A program made the translations under genes and the position numbers. The notes below the pieces were generated by a model, which was not told where the DNA came from, did not search any database, and saw nothing but the letters and a program-made list of their open reading frames with translations. A stretch of 64,000 nucleotides of DNA from Acidovorax sp. Leaf160. GTDB taxonomy: Bacteria > Pseudomonadota > Gammaproteobacteria > Burkholderiales > Burkholderiaceae_C. The DNA is taken from contig NZ_LMOV01000007.1 of the NCBI RefSeq assembly GCF_001424265.1, forward strand, positions 21,255-85,254, read 5' to 3'. Positions 1 to 10,346 of the stretch are shown in pieces (position 1 is the stretch's first letter; every line of letters begins with the position of its first letter).

Positions 1-1
1 G

Positions 2-316
2 TTCGCATCCGACCTGGACGAAGCCACCCGCAAGCAGCTGGACCGCGGTGCCCGCGTGACCGAGCTGCTGAAGCAGGCCCAGTACAGCCCGCTGCCCATC
101 TCGCTGATGGGTGCCACGCTGTTCGCGGTGAACAAGGGCTTCATGGACGACATCGAAGTGAAGAAGGTGCTCGACTTCGAACACGGCCTGCACCAGTTCC
201 TGAAGACCAGCCATGGCGCTTTGCTCGCCAAGCTGGAGCAGGCCAAGGCCATGGACAAGGACGCAGAAGCCGAGCTGACGGCTGCGATCACCGCGTTCAA
301 GAAGTCGTTCGCCTAA
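2..316 (+). CDS. atpA: ATP synthase F1 subunit alpha, C-terminal part
   Basis: The reading frame is open from the window edge and ends in a TAA at 314-316, so only the last ~104 residues are present. It reads [15 protein letters not shown] and then KQAQYSPLP, which is the C-terminal helical domain typical of F1-alpha. The alpha subunit forms the alpha3beta3 hexamer of the F1 motor on the cytoplasmic face of the inner membrane and holds the non-catalytic nucleotide sites. It is followed after 18 bp by atpG, in the standard atpIBEFHAGDC order. Truncation is caused by the window edge, not by mutation. Confidence 0.97.
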   Translation, partial: FASDLDEATRKQLDRGARVTELLKQAQYSPLPISLMGATLFAVNKGFMDDIEVKKVLDFEHGLHQFLKTSHGALLAKLEQAKAMDKDAEAELTAAITAFKKSFA

Positions 317-334
317 ACCGAACGAGGAAACCTC

Positions 335-1204
335 ATGGCAGCAGGCAAGGAAATACGCGGCAAGATCAAATCGGTGGAGAACACCAAGAAGATCACCAAG
401 GCCATGGAAATGGTGGCCGCATCCAAGATGCGCAAGGCGCAGGACCGGATGCGCGCTGCCCGTCCCTACAGCGACAAGATCCGCAACATCGCGGCCAACC
501 TCGGTCAGGCCAATCCGGAATACGTGCATCCTTTCATGAAGGAAAACACGGACGCCAAGGTGGCCGGCATGATCGTGGTGACGACCGACAAGGGCCTGTG
601 CGGCGGCATGAACACCAACGTGTTGCGTGCCGTGACGACCCAGTTGCGCGACCTGCAGTCCGCTGGCGTGTCCACCGAAGCCGTGGCCATTGGCAACAAG
701 GGTCTGGGCTTCCTGAACCGTGTCGGCGCCAAGGTGGTTTCGCACGTCACGGGCCTGGGCGACACGCCGCATCTCGACAAGCTCATCGGCCCCGTGAAGG
801 TGCTGCTCGACGCTTATGCCGAAGGCAAGATCAACGCGGTGTACCTCAGCTACACCAAGTTCATCAACACCATGAAGCAGGAATCGGTGGTGGAGCGTCT
901 GCTCCCCCTGTCCTCCGAGCAGATGCAGGCCGATGCCACCGAGCACGGCTGGGATTACATCTACGAGCCCGATGCACAGAGCGTCATCGACGAGCTGCTG
1001 GTTCGCTATGTCGAATCGCTGATCTATCAGGCCGTGGCTGAAAACATGGCGTCCGAGCAGTCGGCGCGGATGGTGGCCATGAAGGCTGCCACCGACAACG
1101 CTGGCAGCGTCATCGGCGAGTTGAAGCTGGTCTACAACAAGACGCGTCAGGCGGCGATCACGAAGGAACTGTCCGAGATCGTGTCCGGTGCCGCCGCTGT
1201 GTAA
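335..1204 (+). CDS. atpG: ATP synthase F1 subunit gamma
   Basis: A protein of 289 aa, the normal length for the family. The N-terminal coiled-coil begins with [20 protein letters not shown], the C-terminal coiled-coil contains the [11 protein letters not shown] segment, and TTDKGLCGG lies in the central Rossmann-like domain. Gamma is the rotating central shaft that couples proton flow through Fo to catalysis in the alpha3beta3 head. The start at 335 follows a GAGGAAA ribosome-binding site. It sits between atpA (18 bp) and atpD (36 bp) and is surely co-transcribed with them. Confidence 0.98.
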   Translation: MAAGKEIRGKIKSVENTKKITKAMEMVAASKMRKAQDRMRAARPYSDKIRNIAANLGQANPEYVHPFMKENTDAKVAGMIVVTTDKGLCGGMNTNVLRAVTTQLRDLQSAGVSTEAVAIGNKGLGFLNRVGAKVVSHVTGLGDTPHLDKLIGPVKVLLDAYAEGKINAVYLSYTKFINTMKQESVVERLLPLSSEQMQADATEHGWDYIYEPDAQSVIDELLVRYVESLIYQAVAENMASEQSARMVAMKAATDNAGSVIGELKLVYNKTRQAAITKELSEIVSGAAAV

Positions 1205-2671
<1,467 letters not shown>

Positions 2672-2805
2672 GCCTGCCGGGGCGGCCGGGCGCCTGCCCT
2701 CGGCGTGTGGACGGTCTTCGAGCCTTTCACTGCGCCGGGTGGCCCGAGTGCCGAGTGCCGCAACGACCGCTTGCTCCCACTTTTTGAACATTGAAGGAAC
2801 GACCC

Positions 2806-3225
2806 ATGGCCAACACCTTTCACGTCGATGTCGTCAGCGCCGAGGAGTCCATCTTCTCGGGCGAGGCGCGCTTCGTGGCGCTGCCGGGCGAAGCGGGTGA
2901 GCTGGGCATCCTGCCCAAGCACACGCCCCTGATCACGCGCATCAAGCCCGGTTCCGTGCGCATCGAACTGGCCGACGGCAATGAAGAGTTCGTCTTCGTC
3001 GCCGGCGGCATCCTGGAAGTGCAACCCGACCGCGTGACCGTGCTGTCCGACACCGCCATCCGCGGCAAGGACCTGGACGACGAAAAGGCCAGCGCCGCCA
3101 AGGCCGCCGCCGAAGAAGCGCTCAAGAACGCCAAGAGCGATCTCGACCTGGCCAAGGCCCAGTCCGAGCTGGCCGTCATGGCCGCCCAGATCGCCGCGCT
3201 GCGCCGCTTCCGTCAGAAGCGCTGA
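2806..3225 (+). CDS. atpC: ATP synthase F1 subunit epsilon
   Basis: A protein of 139 aa. The N-terminal beta-sandwich begins [20 protein letters not shown] and contains the family signature [16 protein letters not shown]. The two C-terminal helices follow. Epsilon binds the gamma shaft and inhibits ATP hydrolysis. The ATG at 2806 is chosen because it follows GAAGGAAC at the right distance; an in-frame TTG at 2791 would add only MKERP. The 134-bp gap after atpD is longer than the other gaps in the operon and shows no clear element. It is the last gene of the operon and is followed by a strong terminator at 3301. Confidence 0.97.
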   Translation: MANTFHVDVVSAEESIFSGEARFVALPGEAGELGILPKHTPLITRIKPGSVRIELADGNEEFVFVAGGILEVQPDRVTVLSDTAIRGKDLDDEKASAAKAAAEEALKNAKSDLDLAKAQSELAVMAAQIAALRRFRQKR

Positions 3226-3300
3226 GCCTGGCTGGGCTGCACCCGCCACCGCAGGCCTGCAACCCGGGCTTTGCGCTCTGGCAGGCAGCAACGCAAACAA

Positions 3301-3325
3301 AGCCGCCCCTCCGGGCGGCTTTTTT
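3301..3325 (+). terminator. Rho-independent terminator of the atp operon
   Basis: An 8-bp stem, AGCCGCCC (3301-3308) with GGGCGGCT (3313-3320), closes a CTCC loop and is followed by TTTTT. It lies 76 bp after the atpC stop on the same strand. Downstream to 3512 there is no gene; a heptamer CCCATCG is repeated three times at 3372-3392. Confidence 0.9.
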
Positions 3326-3512
3326 CATGGGGAGGGGGTTCGGCCGTTCGACGACCGGTGACTGCAGGTGGCCCATCGCCCATCGCCCATCGCTATCGAG
3401 GCCGCTACCCGGGGGCGCCGCCACTGCCGGCCTGGCAAGGTCACGGCGTAATGGGCGGCCGGGTCCCCAGCCCTCGCGCTGGCGGGATGTGGGGCGGGAG
3501 GCCCCGCCTGCC

Positions 3513-4178
3513 TCAGTCCGCGCGGCCCGCCCGGCGCGACATCACCGGGGCATCTGGCAGTCCCTCATCGGCGCCTCCGCCCACGACCGCGCCCGATCCC
3601 CCCGTTGCAGCTTCTGCTTGCACAGCGGGGAAGTGCTCAACCAGCAGCGCCGACACCTCTGCCAGCGCCTCCGTCAGCCCTTCTTCGTGGCGACGTGCGC
3701 GGAAGGCCGCTCCCATGTCAGCCACCAGGTCGCGCCACGCTTGCGGGGGGATGACCCGGGCCAGGGCGCGGTCGGCCACGATCTCGATGGCATGGTCGGC
3801 ATGCAGCAGGTAGATCAGCACGCCGTTGTTGTGCTCCGTGTCCCAGACGCGCAGCTTGCCGAACTGGGTCACGGCCCGCTCGCGCGCGCAGGCGCCGCGC
3901 AGCAGGTACGACCACGGTAGGCCGCCCTCGATGCAGATGCGGATCTGACCGGTGTGCCGCCGCTCGCTGGCGGCCACGCGGCGTGTCAGCCGCTCCAGCG
4001 CGTCGTCGGGTAGCGCTCGGCGCACGGCGCCTTCGGACCAGCGATGGCGGCACATGCGCGCCAGCCGTTGCCAGATGGACGGAGCAGCAGGAGCCGCCGG
4101 CCGGCGCAGGTCGGCGCCGCCGGGCTTGGCTGCGGAAGAGGAAGAGGAAGAGGATGAACCGTCGGGTGTCTTCGCCAT
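3513..4178 (-). CDS. TPM-domain protein (cytoplasmic type, partner of YgcG-like protein)
   Basis: A protein of 221 aa. It opens with a run of serines and an Ala/Pro-rich leader without a clear signal peptide. The TPM domain covers about residues 60-160: GQIRICIEGGLPWSYL, then VWDTEHNNGVLIYLLHADHAIEIVAD and the D(L/I)VADMGAAFR segment. TPM domains occur in photosystem-repair and membrane-associated proteins; the biochemical activity here is unknown. The start at 4178 lies 9 bp after the stop of the upstream TPM gene, so the two genes and lemA probably form one leftward operon. The C-terminus is low complexity. Confidence 0.85.
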   Translation of the reverse strand: MAKTPDGSSSSSSSSAAKPGGADLRRPAAPAAPSIWQRLARMCRHRWSEGAVRRALPDDALERLTRRVAASERRHTGQIRICIEGGLPWSYLLRGACARERAVTQFGKLRVWDTEHNNGVLIYLLHADHAIEIVADRALARVIPPQAWRDLVADMGAAFRARRHEEGLTEALAEVSALLVEHFPAVQAEAATGGSGAVVGGGADEGLPDAPVMSRRAGRAD

Positions 4179-4187
4179 GGCCTGCCC

Positions 4188-5150
4188 CTACCAATCGCCG
4201 GAGGCGCCACCGCCCCCGAAGTCGCCGCCGCCGCCGGAGCTGAAACCGCCGCCGCCGCCACCGCTACCCCCGGAGCCGAAGCCGCCGCCCCAGCCCCCCA
4301 TGCCGGCGCCTCCGGCCCAGCCGCCCAGGCCGCCGGCAGCACCGCCGCCGCCCCCGCCATGCCAGACGGTGCCCGTGCGGCCACCGAAGAGCCAGGTATA
4401 GAGCAGCGCCAGCACGGTGACGCCGCCCGCGATGAGCAGGCTGGAGGTGACCAGCAGGGCCAGCCCGCCGGCACCGCCGCCCACCAGCAGACCGCCCAGC
4501 CCCTTGCCGAAGATGCGGCGGGCGAGCGGGCCGCCTACCATCACGCCGAAGAACAGGAACACCGCCAGGTCCGTCCAATCGAAGCCGTCTCCCGGCTGCG
4601 CCTTGCCGGAGCGCTGGTGCGTGTCGCCAGGCACCGGCAGCCCTTCCCCGGCGATGCGGGCCTCGATCTGATTGACCGCCGCCGTGAGCCCGCCCGCGAA
4701 GTCGTTCTGCTGGAAGCGGGGCTTCATGGCGCTGTCGATGATGCGGGCGGCAGCGATGTCGGGCAGCGCGCCTTCCAGCGCCTTGGCGACCTCGATGCGC
4801 ATCTTGCGGTCTTGCTGGGCCACCAGCACGATGACGCCGTCGCCCACGTCGCGCCGGCCGATCTTCCACTGGTTGGCCACGCGGTTGGCATAGGCCGCGA
4901 TGTCTTCGGGGCGGGTGGTCTGCACCATCAGCACCACCACCTGCGAGCCATGCCGCTGCTCGATGCCGGCCAGCCGCGTGTCCAGCGCCTGGCGGTCGGT
5001 GGCCGACAGGATGCCGGTGGGGTCGATTACGCGCGCCGACAGCGGCGGCACCGGCAGCAGCGCCTGCGCCGCGGCCGAGGGCGGGGCCAGCCAGCCTGTA
5101 GCTATCAAAAGTATAGCTAGAAGTGCTTGCAGTACCGGCGCGAATGGCAT
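4188..5150 (-). CDS. YgcG-family TPM-domain membrane protein
   Basis: A protein of 320 aa. It has an N-terminal signal peptide (hydrophobic core LQALLAILLIATGWLA), a periplasmic TPM domain at about residues 40-165 (ARVIDPTGILS, VVVLMVQTT, DRKMRIEVAKALEG), and one or two membrane segments around residues 195-250. The last ~50 residues are almost all Gly and Ser, a tail common in this family. It is normally paired with LemA, as here (22 bp downstream of lemA). The signal-peptide core is encoded by a dispersed AT-rich inverted repeat (see 5098-5131), so its codon use differs from the rest of the gene. Confidence 0.88.
   Translation of the reverse strand: MPFAPVLQALLAILLIATGWLAPPSAAAQALLPVPPLSARVIDPTGILSATDRQALDTRLAGIEQRHGSQVVVLMVQTTRPEDIAAYANRVANQWKIGRRDVGDGVIVLVAQQDRKMRIEVAKALEGALPDIAAARIIDSAMKPRFQQNDFAGGLTAAVNQIEARIAGEGLPVPGDTHQRSGKAQPGDGFDWTDLAVFLFFGVMVGGPLARRIFGKGLGGLLVGGGAGGLALLVTSSLLIAGGVTVLALLYTWLFGGRTGTVWHGGGGGGAAGGLGGWAGGAGMGGWGGGFGSGGSGGGGGGFSSGGGGDFGGGGASGDW
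5098..5131. repeat. Dispersed inverted repeat copy inside the YgcG-like gene
   Basis: The palindromic core TAGCTAT-CAAAAGT-ATAGCTA (5099-5119) matches the group of short repeats seen at 26711, 30903, 39941, 44185 and 62076. Unlike those it lies within a coding sequence, where its complement encodes residues of the signal-peptide core. AT-rich codons such as CTT, CTA, ATA and TTG are clustered here and rare elsewhere in the gene. Confidence 0.7.
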
Positions 5151-5172
5151 GTTTGGCCCTGAACCGAGTGCG

Positions 5173-5775
5173 TCAGGGGCGCGAGGCCGCCGGGCGCGAG
5201 AAGTCCACCGTCGGCGGCGTGCTGATCTGCGCCTCGTTCTGCACGGTGAAGCTGGGCTTGGGGTCGTAGCTGAAGACCTTGGCGGTCAGGTTGGTGGGAA
5301 AGCTGCGGGCCAGCACGTTGTATTCCTGCACGGTCTGGATGTAGCGGTTGCGCGCCACGGTGATGCGGTTCTCGGTGCCCTCCAGCGTCACGCGCAGATC
5401 GCGGAACGCCTGGTTGGCCTGCAGCTGCGGGTACCGCTCGGCGACGACCATCAGCCGCGACAGTGCGCCCGACAGCTCACCCTGCGCCTGCTGGAACTTG
5501 TTGAAAGCCTCCGGGTTGTTCAGCGTCTCGGGCGTCACCTGGATCGACGTGGCCTTGGCGCGCGCTTCGACCACGCGGGTCAGCGTGTCCTGCTCGAAGG
5601 CCGCCTCGCCCTTGACCGTGGCGACGATATTGGGCACCAGGTCGGCGCGCCGCTGGTACTGGTTGAGAACCTCGCTCCAGGCCGCCTTGGATTGCTCGTC
5701 CAGGCGCTGGAAGTCGTTGTAGCCGCAGCCCGAGAGGGAGAGCACGGCGGCAAGCAGGGCGAAAAGACGTTTCAT
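5173..5775 (-). CDS. lemA: LemA family lipoprotein
   Basis: A protein of 200 aa with a lipoprotein signal (LLAAVLSLSGC, Cys near residue 18) and the LemA helical domain: YNDFQRLDEQSKAAWSEV, QYQRRADLVPNIV, and LSRLMVVAERYPQLQANQ. LemA proteins are envelope-attached helical bundles of uncertain function, usually next to TPM/YgcG genes, as here. The start at 5775 gives a proper lipoprotein leader; the open frame continues far upstream but that is a GC-rich artefact. It is the first gene of a three-gene leftward operon. Confidence 0.93.
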   Translation of the reverse strand: MKRLFALLAAVLSLSGCGYNDFQRLDEQSKAAWSEVLNQYQRRADLVPNIVATVKGEAAFEQDTLTRVVEARAKATSIQVTPETLNNPEAFNKFQQAQGELSGALSRLMVVAERYPQLQANQAFRDLRVTLEGTENRITVARNRYIQTVQEYNVLARSFPTNLTAKVFSYDPKPSFTVQNEAQISTPPTVDFSRPAASRP

Positions 5776-5930
5776 GGTGATGCCGCCCCGGCGCCGCGAA
5801 GCCGGCGACACTGCCAATGGCCACCGGGGCAAGGCGCATTGTGCCTGCTGGCTGCGGCGGCCTTTGTCCGTGACAAGGCGGGCCGCGCCTCGGACAATGG
5901 CGCATCGCCATCCACCCCCCGCGCCCGGCC

Positions 5931-6386
5931 ATGACCCGATCTTCCCTGCGCGCCGCCACGCTCGGCGGCTCCCCCGACGACACCGAATCCGCCTTCTACG
6001 ACGCACTGCAGGCCGGCGACATCGACCGGCTGATGGCCTGCTGGGCGGACGACGACGAGATCGTCTGCGTGCACCCTGGCGGACCGCGGCTGCTCGGCCC
6101 CGGCGCCATTCGCTCGGCCTTCGCGGCCATGTTCGAGCACGGCACGCTGCGGGCCCGGCCGACCCAGGTGCACCGCGTGCAGGCGCTGGCCAGCGCCGTG
6201 CACAGCGTGATCGAGCGGGTGGAGGTGATGCTGCCCGACGGCCCGCGCGAGGCGGTGGTGCAGGCCACCAACGTCTATCACAAGACCGCGCAGGGCTGGC
6301 GGCTGGTGGCCCACCATGCCAGCCCCGGCACGGTACAGGCCGCCACCGCGCCCGGGTCCACCCCACCCGCAGGCAGGCTGCACTGA
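5931..6386 (+). CDS. SnoaL-like (NTF2-fold) domain protein
   Basis: A protein of 151 aa. The NTF2-like fold is recognised from ESAFYDALQAGDIDRLMACWADDD, VCVHPGGPRLLG and the C-terminal VVQATNVYHKTAQGWRLVAHHAS. Such small cone-shaped proteins include ketosteroid-isomerase-like enzymes and ligand-binding domains; the substrate cannot be read from the sequence. It is soluble with no signal peptide. It is divergent from lemA and 67 bp upstream of the hydrolase gene, with which it may be co-transcribed. Confidence 0.85.
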   Translation: MTRSSLRAATLGGSPDDTESAFYDALQAGDIDRLMACWADDDEIVCVHPGGPRLLGPGAIRSAFAAMFEHGTLRARPTQVHRVQALASAVHSVIERVEVMLPDGPREAVVQATNVYHKTAQGWRLVAHHASPGTVQAATAPGSTPPAGRLH

Positions 6387-6453
6387 TTTCGGTTCCGTCC
6401 TGGATCGATGAGGTTTTGGCCCACGGGCGCCCGCCCTTTCTGCGCCTGATGCC

Positions 6454-7524
6454 ATGAAATACAGAGCGCCTGCCTGGTTGCCGGGCGGCAATGCGCAAAC
6501 CATCTGGCCGGCGCTCATGGCCCGCCGCACCGTGGGGCCCGGACCGGCCTACCGCCGCGAGCGCTGGACCACGCCCGACGGCGATTTCGTGGACGTGGAC
6601 TTCCTTGCGCAGGACATGGCGACCGAGCCGCCCCGGGGCTCCTCGCCTCGGCCCCTGCTGGTGTTGTTCCACGGGCTGGAGGGCTCGTCGCGCAGCCACT
6701 ATGCCGAAGCCTTTGCCGACGTGGCCCGCGCGCGTGGCTGGCGCTTCGCCGTGCCGCACTTCCGCGGCTGCAGCGGCGAGCTCAACCTTGGCCCCCGCGC
6801 CTACCATTCCGGCGACCACGAAGAGATCGGCTGGCTGGTGCAGCGGCTGGCGCGGGCGGGCGGGGCGGCCGATGCGCCGCCCGGGACGCCAGCCGCGCCG
6901 GTGTGGGCCGTGGGCGTCTCGCTCGGCGGCAACGCGCTGCTGCGCTGGGCGGCCGAGGCCGGGAGCCGGGCGGCCGATCTGGTGGCTGCCGTTGCCGCCG
7001 TCAGCGCGCCCATCGACCTGGCTGCGGGCGGTGCCGCCATCGGGCGGGGCTTCAACCGGCAGGTCTACAACCGCATGTTCCTGCGCAGCATGGTGCCCAA
7101 GGCGCTGGCCAAGCTGCAGCAGCACCCGGGCCTGTTCGATCGCGATGCGCTGCTTGCGGCGCGCGACCTCCATGCCTTCGACAACGTCTTCACGGCGCCG
7201 CTGCACGGCTTCCGCGATACCGACGACTACTGGCAGCGAGCCTCCGCCAAGCCGCTGCTGCCCGCCATCCGCGTGCCGGCGCTGGTGCTCAACGCGCTGA
7301 ACGATCCGTTCGTGCCGGCCGCCAGCCTGCCCACGCCGCAGCAGGTCGGCCGGCACGTCACGCTCTGGCAGCCGGCTGGCGGCGGGCATGTCGGCTTCCC
7401 GGCCGGAGCCTTCCCGGGGCACGTGCGGGCCATGCCGGACGCGGTGGCCGACTGGCTGGCCGCGCAGGGCGCCGCCACCTACGCGCCCCTGCCGCCCGCC
7501 CAGGCAGAATCGGCCCATGGATGA
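6454..7524 (+). CDS. Alpha/beta hydrolase, YheT family
   Basis: A protein of 356 aa. YheT-type features are APAWLPGGNAQTIWPAL at the N-terminus, LFHGLEGSS (oxyanion region) and FRGCSGE. The nucleophile elbow is GVSLGGN (Ser near residue 155), the acid is in LNALNDPFVP and the catalytic His in GGGHVGF. It is a predicted cytoplasmic esterase or lipase of unknown natural substrate. Its stop overlaps the start of the next gene by 8 bp (ATGGATGA), which suggests translational coupling. Confidence 0.92.
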   Translation: MKYRAPAWLPGGNAQTIWPALMARRTVGPGPAYRRERWTTPDGDFVDVDFLAQDMATEPPRGSSPRPLLVLFHGLEGSSRSHYAEAFADVARARGWRFAVPHFRGCSGELNLGPRAYHSGDHEEIGWLVQRLARAGGAADAPPGTPAAPVWAVGVSLGGNALLRWAAEAGSRAADLVAAVAAVSAPIDLAAGGAAIGRGFNRQVYNRMFLRSMVPKALAKLQQHPGLFDRDALLAARDLHAFDNVFTAPLHGFRDTDDYWQRASAKPLLPAIRVPALVLNALNDPFVPAASLPTPQQVGRHVTLWQPAGGGHVGFPAGAFPGHVRAMPDAVADWLAAQGAATYAPLPPAQAESAHG

Positions 7525-8074
7525 CATCGTCAGGCAGGCCATCGCCAAGTGGCCCCACGTTCCCGACTGCTACGGCTGGCTGGGTTTGGACGCGCGCGGC
7601 CACTGGTACATGCGCGACGACGCCACGCAGGCACAAGGCCCCTTTCCGCAGTCGCGCGGCTCGCGGCTGCAGCACGACAAGCTGATCGAATTCATCCAGC
7701 GCAACTACGAGGCCGACGCCGAGGGCCGCTGGTTCTTCCAGAACGGCCCCCAGCGCGTCTATGTGGAGCTGGAATCGACGCCGCTCGTCTGGCGCTTCGG
7801 CGCGGATGGCGTCCCCGTGGCCCAGAACGGCACCCGTCTGACCGGGCAGGGCCAGTGCCTGGTGGATGAAAACGGCTATGTCTATCTGGCGTGCAGTGCA
7901 GGCCTGGGTCTGGTGCACACGCTCGATGTGCCGCAGGTGGCAGACGCCCTGGAGCAAGGTCGCTGGACGCCCGAGTCTGTGCAGTCGAGCGACCTGCCCG
8001 GGCGCTACGGCTTCGTGCGCAGTCCCGCTCAACAGGCGGCGGGCACTCCCAACGGCGCACCTCCCAAGGCGTAA
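7517..8074 (+). CDS. Conserved hypothetical protein (DUF2946-like, by recollection)
   Basis: A protein of 185 aa starting MDDIVRQAIAKWPHVP. It contains CYGWLGLDARGHWYMRDD and GRWFFQNGPQRVYVELE, features I recall in a betaproteobacterial family annotated as DUF2946. It is rich in aromatic residues, soluble, and has no signal peptide or recognised catalytic motif. The start overlaps the YheT-like gene. Function is unknown; proximity to a hydrolase is the only context. The C-terminal ~15 residues are disordered. Confidence 0.8.
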   Translation: MDDIVRQAIAKWPHVPDCYGWLGLDARGHWYMRDDATQAQGPFPQSRGSRLQHDKLIEFIQRNYEADAEGRWFFQNGPQRVYVELESTPLVWRFGADGVPVAQNGTRLTGQGQCLVDENGYVYLACSAGLGLVHTLDVPQVADALEQGRWTPESVQSSDLPGRYGFVRSPAQQAAGTPNGAPPKA

Positions 8075-8097
8075 AAAAGCCGGCTGCAAGCCGGCTT
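8073..8097 (-). terminator. Terminator, probably bidirectional
   Basis: AAGCCGGC (8077-8084) pairs with GCCGGCTT (8090-8097). On the minus strand it is followed by TTTTTT (8078-8073), giving a good intrinsic terminator for the cytochrome gene that ends at 8147. It immediately abuts the stop codon of the plus-strand gene, so it may also stop that transcript. Confidence 0.8.
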
Positions 8098-8146
8098 CGG
8101 AGGGAGAAGGGCGCTGGCTGCTGCCAGGCGCCTGGGCGCAAGGGTT

Positions 8147-8734
8147 TCAGCCGCCGGATGCGGCAGCCGCCGGGGCCGCAGCGCCAGCGGCAGAAGCGCC
8201 AGCGCCAGCGGCAGAAGCCCCGCCCGCTGCGGGGGCCGCGCCGGGGCGGTCAGGCTCGGCGAACTTCGCACCGGCCGCGTTGGCGAGGTAGGCCACGCCG
8301 CGGGCGATTTCCGTGTCATCGAATTCGCCGCCACCTTGCGGAGCCATGGCGCCCTTGCCCTTGAGTGCCGACTGCACCAGCGTCTCGAAGCCTTGCTGGA
8401 TGCGCGGTGCCCAGGCAGCCACGTCGCCCAGCTTGGGCGCGCCGGCGGCACCCGTGGCATGGCAGGCGGCGCATTGACCCTTGAAGACTTCCTCGCCCGG
8501 GCGCAGCGGCCGGTTCGCGTCGCGCACTTCCACCATGCCGACCTTCTGGATGCGTTCCGCTACGGCCTTCTCGGGGTTGGCGCTGCCCTCGGCTGGCTTG
8601 TTGCCGGAAGTCACGAACATCACCAGACCGATGATGGCGAAGATCGGAAGCACGAAAGAAAAAAGGACCGTGACCAGCAGCTGCTTGGGGTTCTTGATCG
8701 GTCCGGTGTGCGCTTCTTCGTGGGTGTCGCTCAT
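8147..8734 (-). CDS. Membrane-anchored class I cytochrome c (c5 type)
   Basis: A protein of 195 aa with one N-terminal membrane helix (about residues 18-42: LLVTVLFSFVLPIFAIIGLV). This is followed by a periplasmic haem domain with CAACH near residue 88-92 and a distal Met in GKGAMAPQGG. The C-terminal ~35 residues are Ala/Gly low complexity. It is expected to carry electrons in the periplasm between quinol-oxidising complexes and a terminal oxidase; the partner is not visible here. It is a single-gene unit between the RND cluster and the terminator at 8073. Confidence 0.9.
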   Translation of the reverse strand: MSDTHEEAHTGPIKNPKQLLVTVLFSFVLPIFAIIGLVMFVTSGNKPAEGSANPEKAVAERIQKVGMVEVRDANRPLRPGEEVFKGQCAACHATGAAGAPKLGDVAAWAPRIQQGFETLVQSALKGKGAMAPQGGGEFDDTEIARGVAYLANAAGAKFAEPDRPGAAPAAGGASAAGAGASAAGAAAPAAAASGG

Positions 8735-8844
8735 GACGTCCTCTGTGGGGCTTGGGGGCTCGCTATCCTTGAATTTTCATTATAGGAGTCGCCCTGCGGG
8801 GCGGCCGTTGGGGAAAACGGCCCCCCGCGCCCCCTTGCGCTATG

Positions 8845-10314
8845 TCAAGAACGTGGTGCGGTTTGCGGCGCCTCGCTCCATCCGCCGCCCAGAACGCGGT
8901 ACAGCGCGACCTGGTTCTGCAGGCGCAGCAGGCGCGTCTGCACGAGGCTCTGTTCCGAAGCGAACAGCGAGCGCTGCGCGTCCAGCAGGTCCAGATAGCT
9001 GGCCACGCCATTGCGGTAGCGCAGGTCCGACAGCTCGAAGCGCTTGCTGTCGGCCTGCGCCTGGGTGCGCTGGGCGTTGAGCTGGTCCTGCAGCGTGGCT
9101 TCTCCCGCCAGCGCATCCGCCACTTCGCGGAAGGCCGACTGGATGGAGCGCTCGTACTGCGCCACCGCGATCTCGCGGCCGGCCCGGGCCGATTCCAGCG
9201 TGGCCTGGTTGCGGCCGGCGTCGAACAGCGGCAGCGCCAGTTGCGGCGCGATCGAGAACGCCCAGCTGCCTCCCTTGAACAGGCCCGACAGTTCGTTGCT
9301 GACCGTGCCCACGCTGGCCGTGAGTGCGATGCGCGGGAAGAAGTTGGCCCGCGCCGCGCCGATGTTGGCGTTGGCGGCGATCAGTTGCTGCTCGGCCTGG
9401 CGGATGTCCGGCCGGCGCGTCAGCAGATCGGAGGGCAGGCCGGCCGGCAGCGGCGGCATGGGCTGTGCATTGGCCAGCCGCGCGGAGGACAGGCTGGCCA
9501 GGATGTCGGCCGGCACCGGCTGGCCGAGCAGCAGCGCAAGGGTGTTCTCGTCCTGCAGCCGTTGGCGGCGCTGCTGGGCGTAGGTGGCGCGGGCGGTTTC
9601 GGCCAGGCTGATGGCCTGGCTGTTGTCCAGCTCGGAGCTGACGCCGTTCTCCAGCCGCAGCCGGGTCAGCTTCACCGACTCGTCGCGCGTGCTGAGGGTG
9701 CGGCGCGAGATGTCGAGCAGTTCCTCGTCGGCCTGCAGGTTGAACCAGGCCGTCGCCACCGACGCCACTAGGCTGATCTGCGCCGCCTTGCGCGCCTCCT
9801 GGGTCGCCAGGTACTGCGCCAGCGCCTGCTCCTTCAGCGCGGCGATGCGGCCGAAGAAGTCGATTTCCCAGGCCGACAATGCCAGGCCGACCTGGTACTG
9901 GTTCGCGTACTGCCCGGTCGTGGCGCTCGGCTGGCGGGCGGCATTGGCCACGCCGTTGACCGCGGGGAACTGCGCGGCCCGCTGGATCTGGAACTGCGCG
10001 CGCGCCTGCTCGATGTTGAGCGCCGCCACGCGCAGGTCGCGGTTGTTGGCCAGCGCCGTGCCGATCAGCGTCTGCAGCCGGGGGTCGGAGAAATAGTCCT
10101 TCCAGTCGATGTCGGCGGCCGCCCGCGCATCGGCGCTGGCAGCCACGTTCGTGCCGGGCGATGCCGCCGCGGCGGCGGCCGTCGTGCCGTAGGTGGCCGG
10201 CACCGGCGCGGCGGGCCGCTCATAGGTCGGAATGAAGCTGCAGCCCGCCAGCAGCGCGGCCAGGGCCACGGCGGTCAGCGCGGCCGGGCGCGCGAACGGA
10301 GTGGTGTGCGTCAT
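8845..10314 (-). CDS. RND efflux outer-membrane lipoprotein (NodT/OprM family)
   Basis: A protein of 489 aa with lipobox LAALLAGC. It has two OEP repeats, beginning WKDYFSDPRLQTLIGTAL and ARANFFPRIALTASVG, and the equatorial motif LTRRPDIRQAEQQL. It is the trimeric TolC-like channel that completes the RND pump. The start at 10314 has GGAGAA seven bases upstream. An alternative ATG at 10350 overlaps the stop of the transporter gene (ATGA) and would add 12 residues before the signal, which is less likely for a lipoprotein. It is the last gene of the pump operon. Confidence 0.93.
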   Translation of the reverse strand: MTHTTPFARPAALTAVALAALLAGCSFIPTYERPAAPVPATYGTTAAAAAASPGTNVAASADARAAADIDWKDYFSDPRLQTLIGTALANNRDLRVAALNIEQARAQFQIQRAAQFPAVNGVANAARQPSATTGQYANQYQVGLALSAWEIDFFGRIAALKEQALAQYLATQEARKAAQISLVASVATAWFNLQADEELLDISRRTLSTRDESVKLTRLRLENGVSSELDNSQAISLAETARATYAQQRRQRLQDENTLALLLGQPVPADILASLSSARLANAQPMPPLPAGLPSDLLTRRPDIRQAEQQLIAANANIGAARANFFPRIALTASVGTVSNELSGLFKGGSWAFSIAPQLALPLFDAGRNQATLESARAGREIAVAQYERSIQSAFREVADALAGEATLQDQLNAQRTQAQADSKRFELSDLRYRNGVASYLDLLDAQRSLFASEQSLVQTRLLRLQNQVALYRVLGGGWSEAPQTAPRS

Positions 10315-10346
10315 GGATCGTTTCTCCAGAAAGGCGCGGCAGGGCG

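Noticed and set aside
3372..3392. Three copies of CCCATCG after the atp terminator
   Set aside because: Too short to call a functional repeat; only noted.
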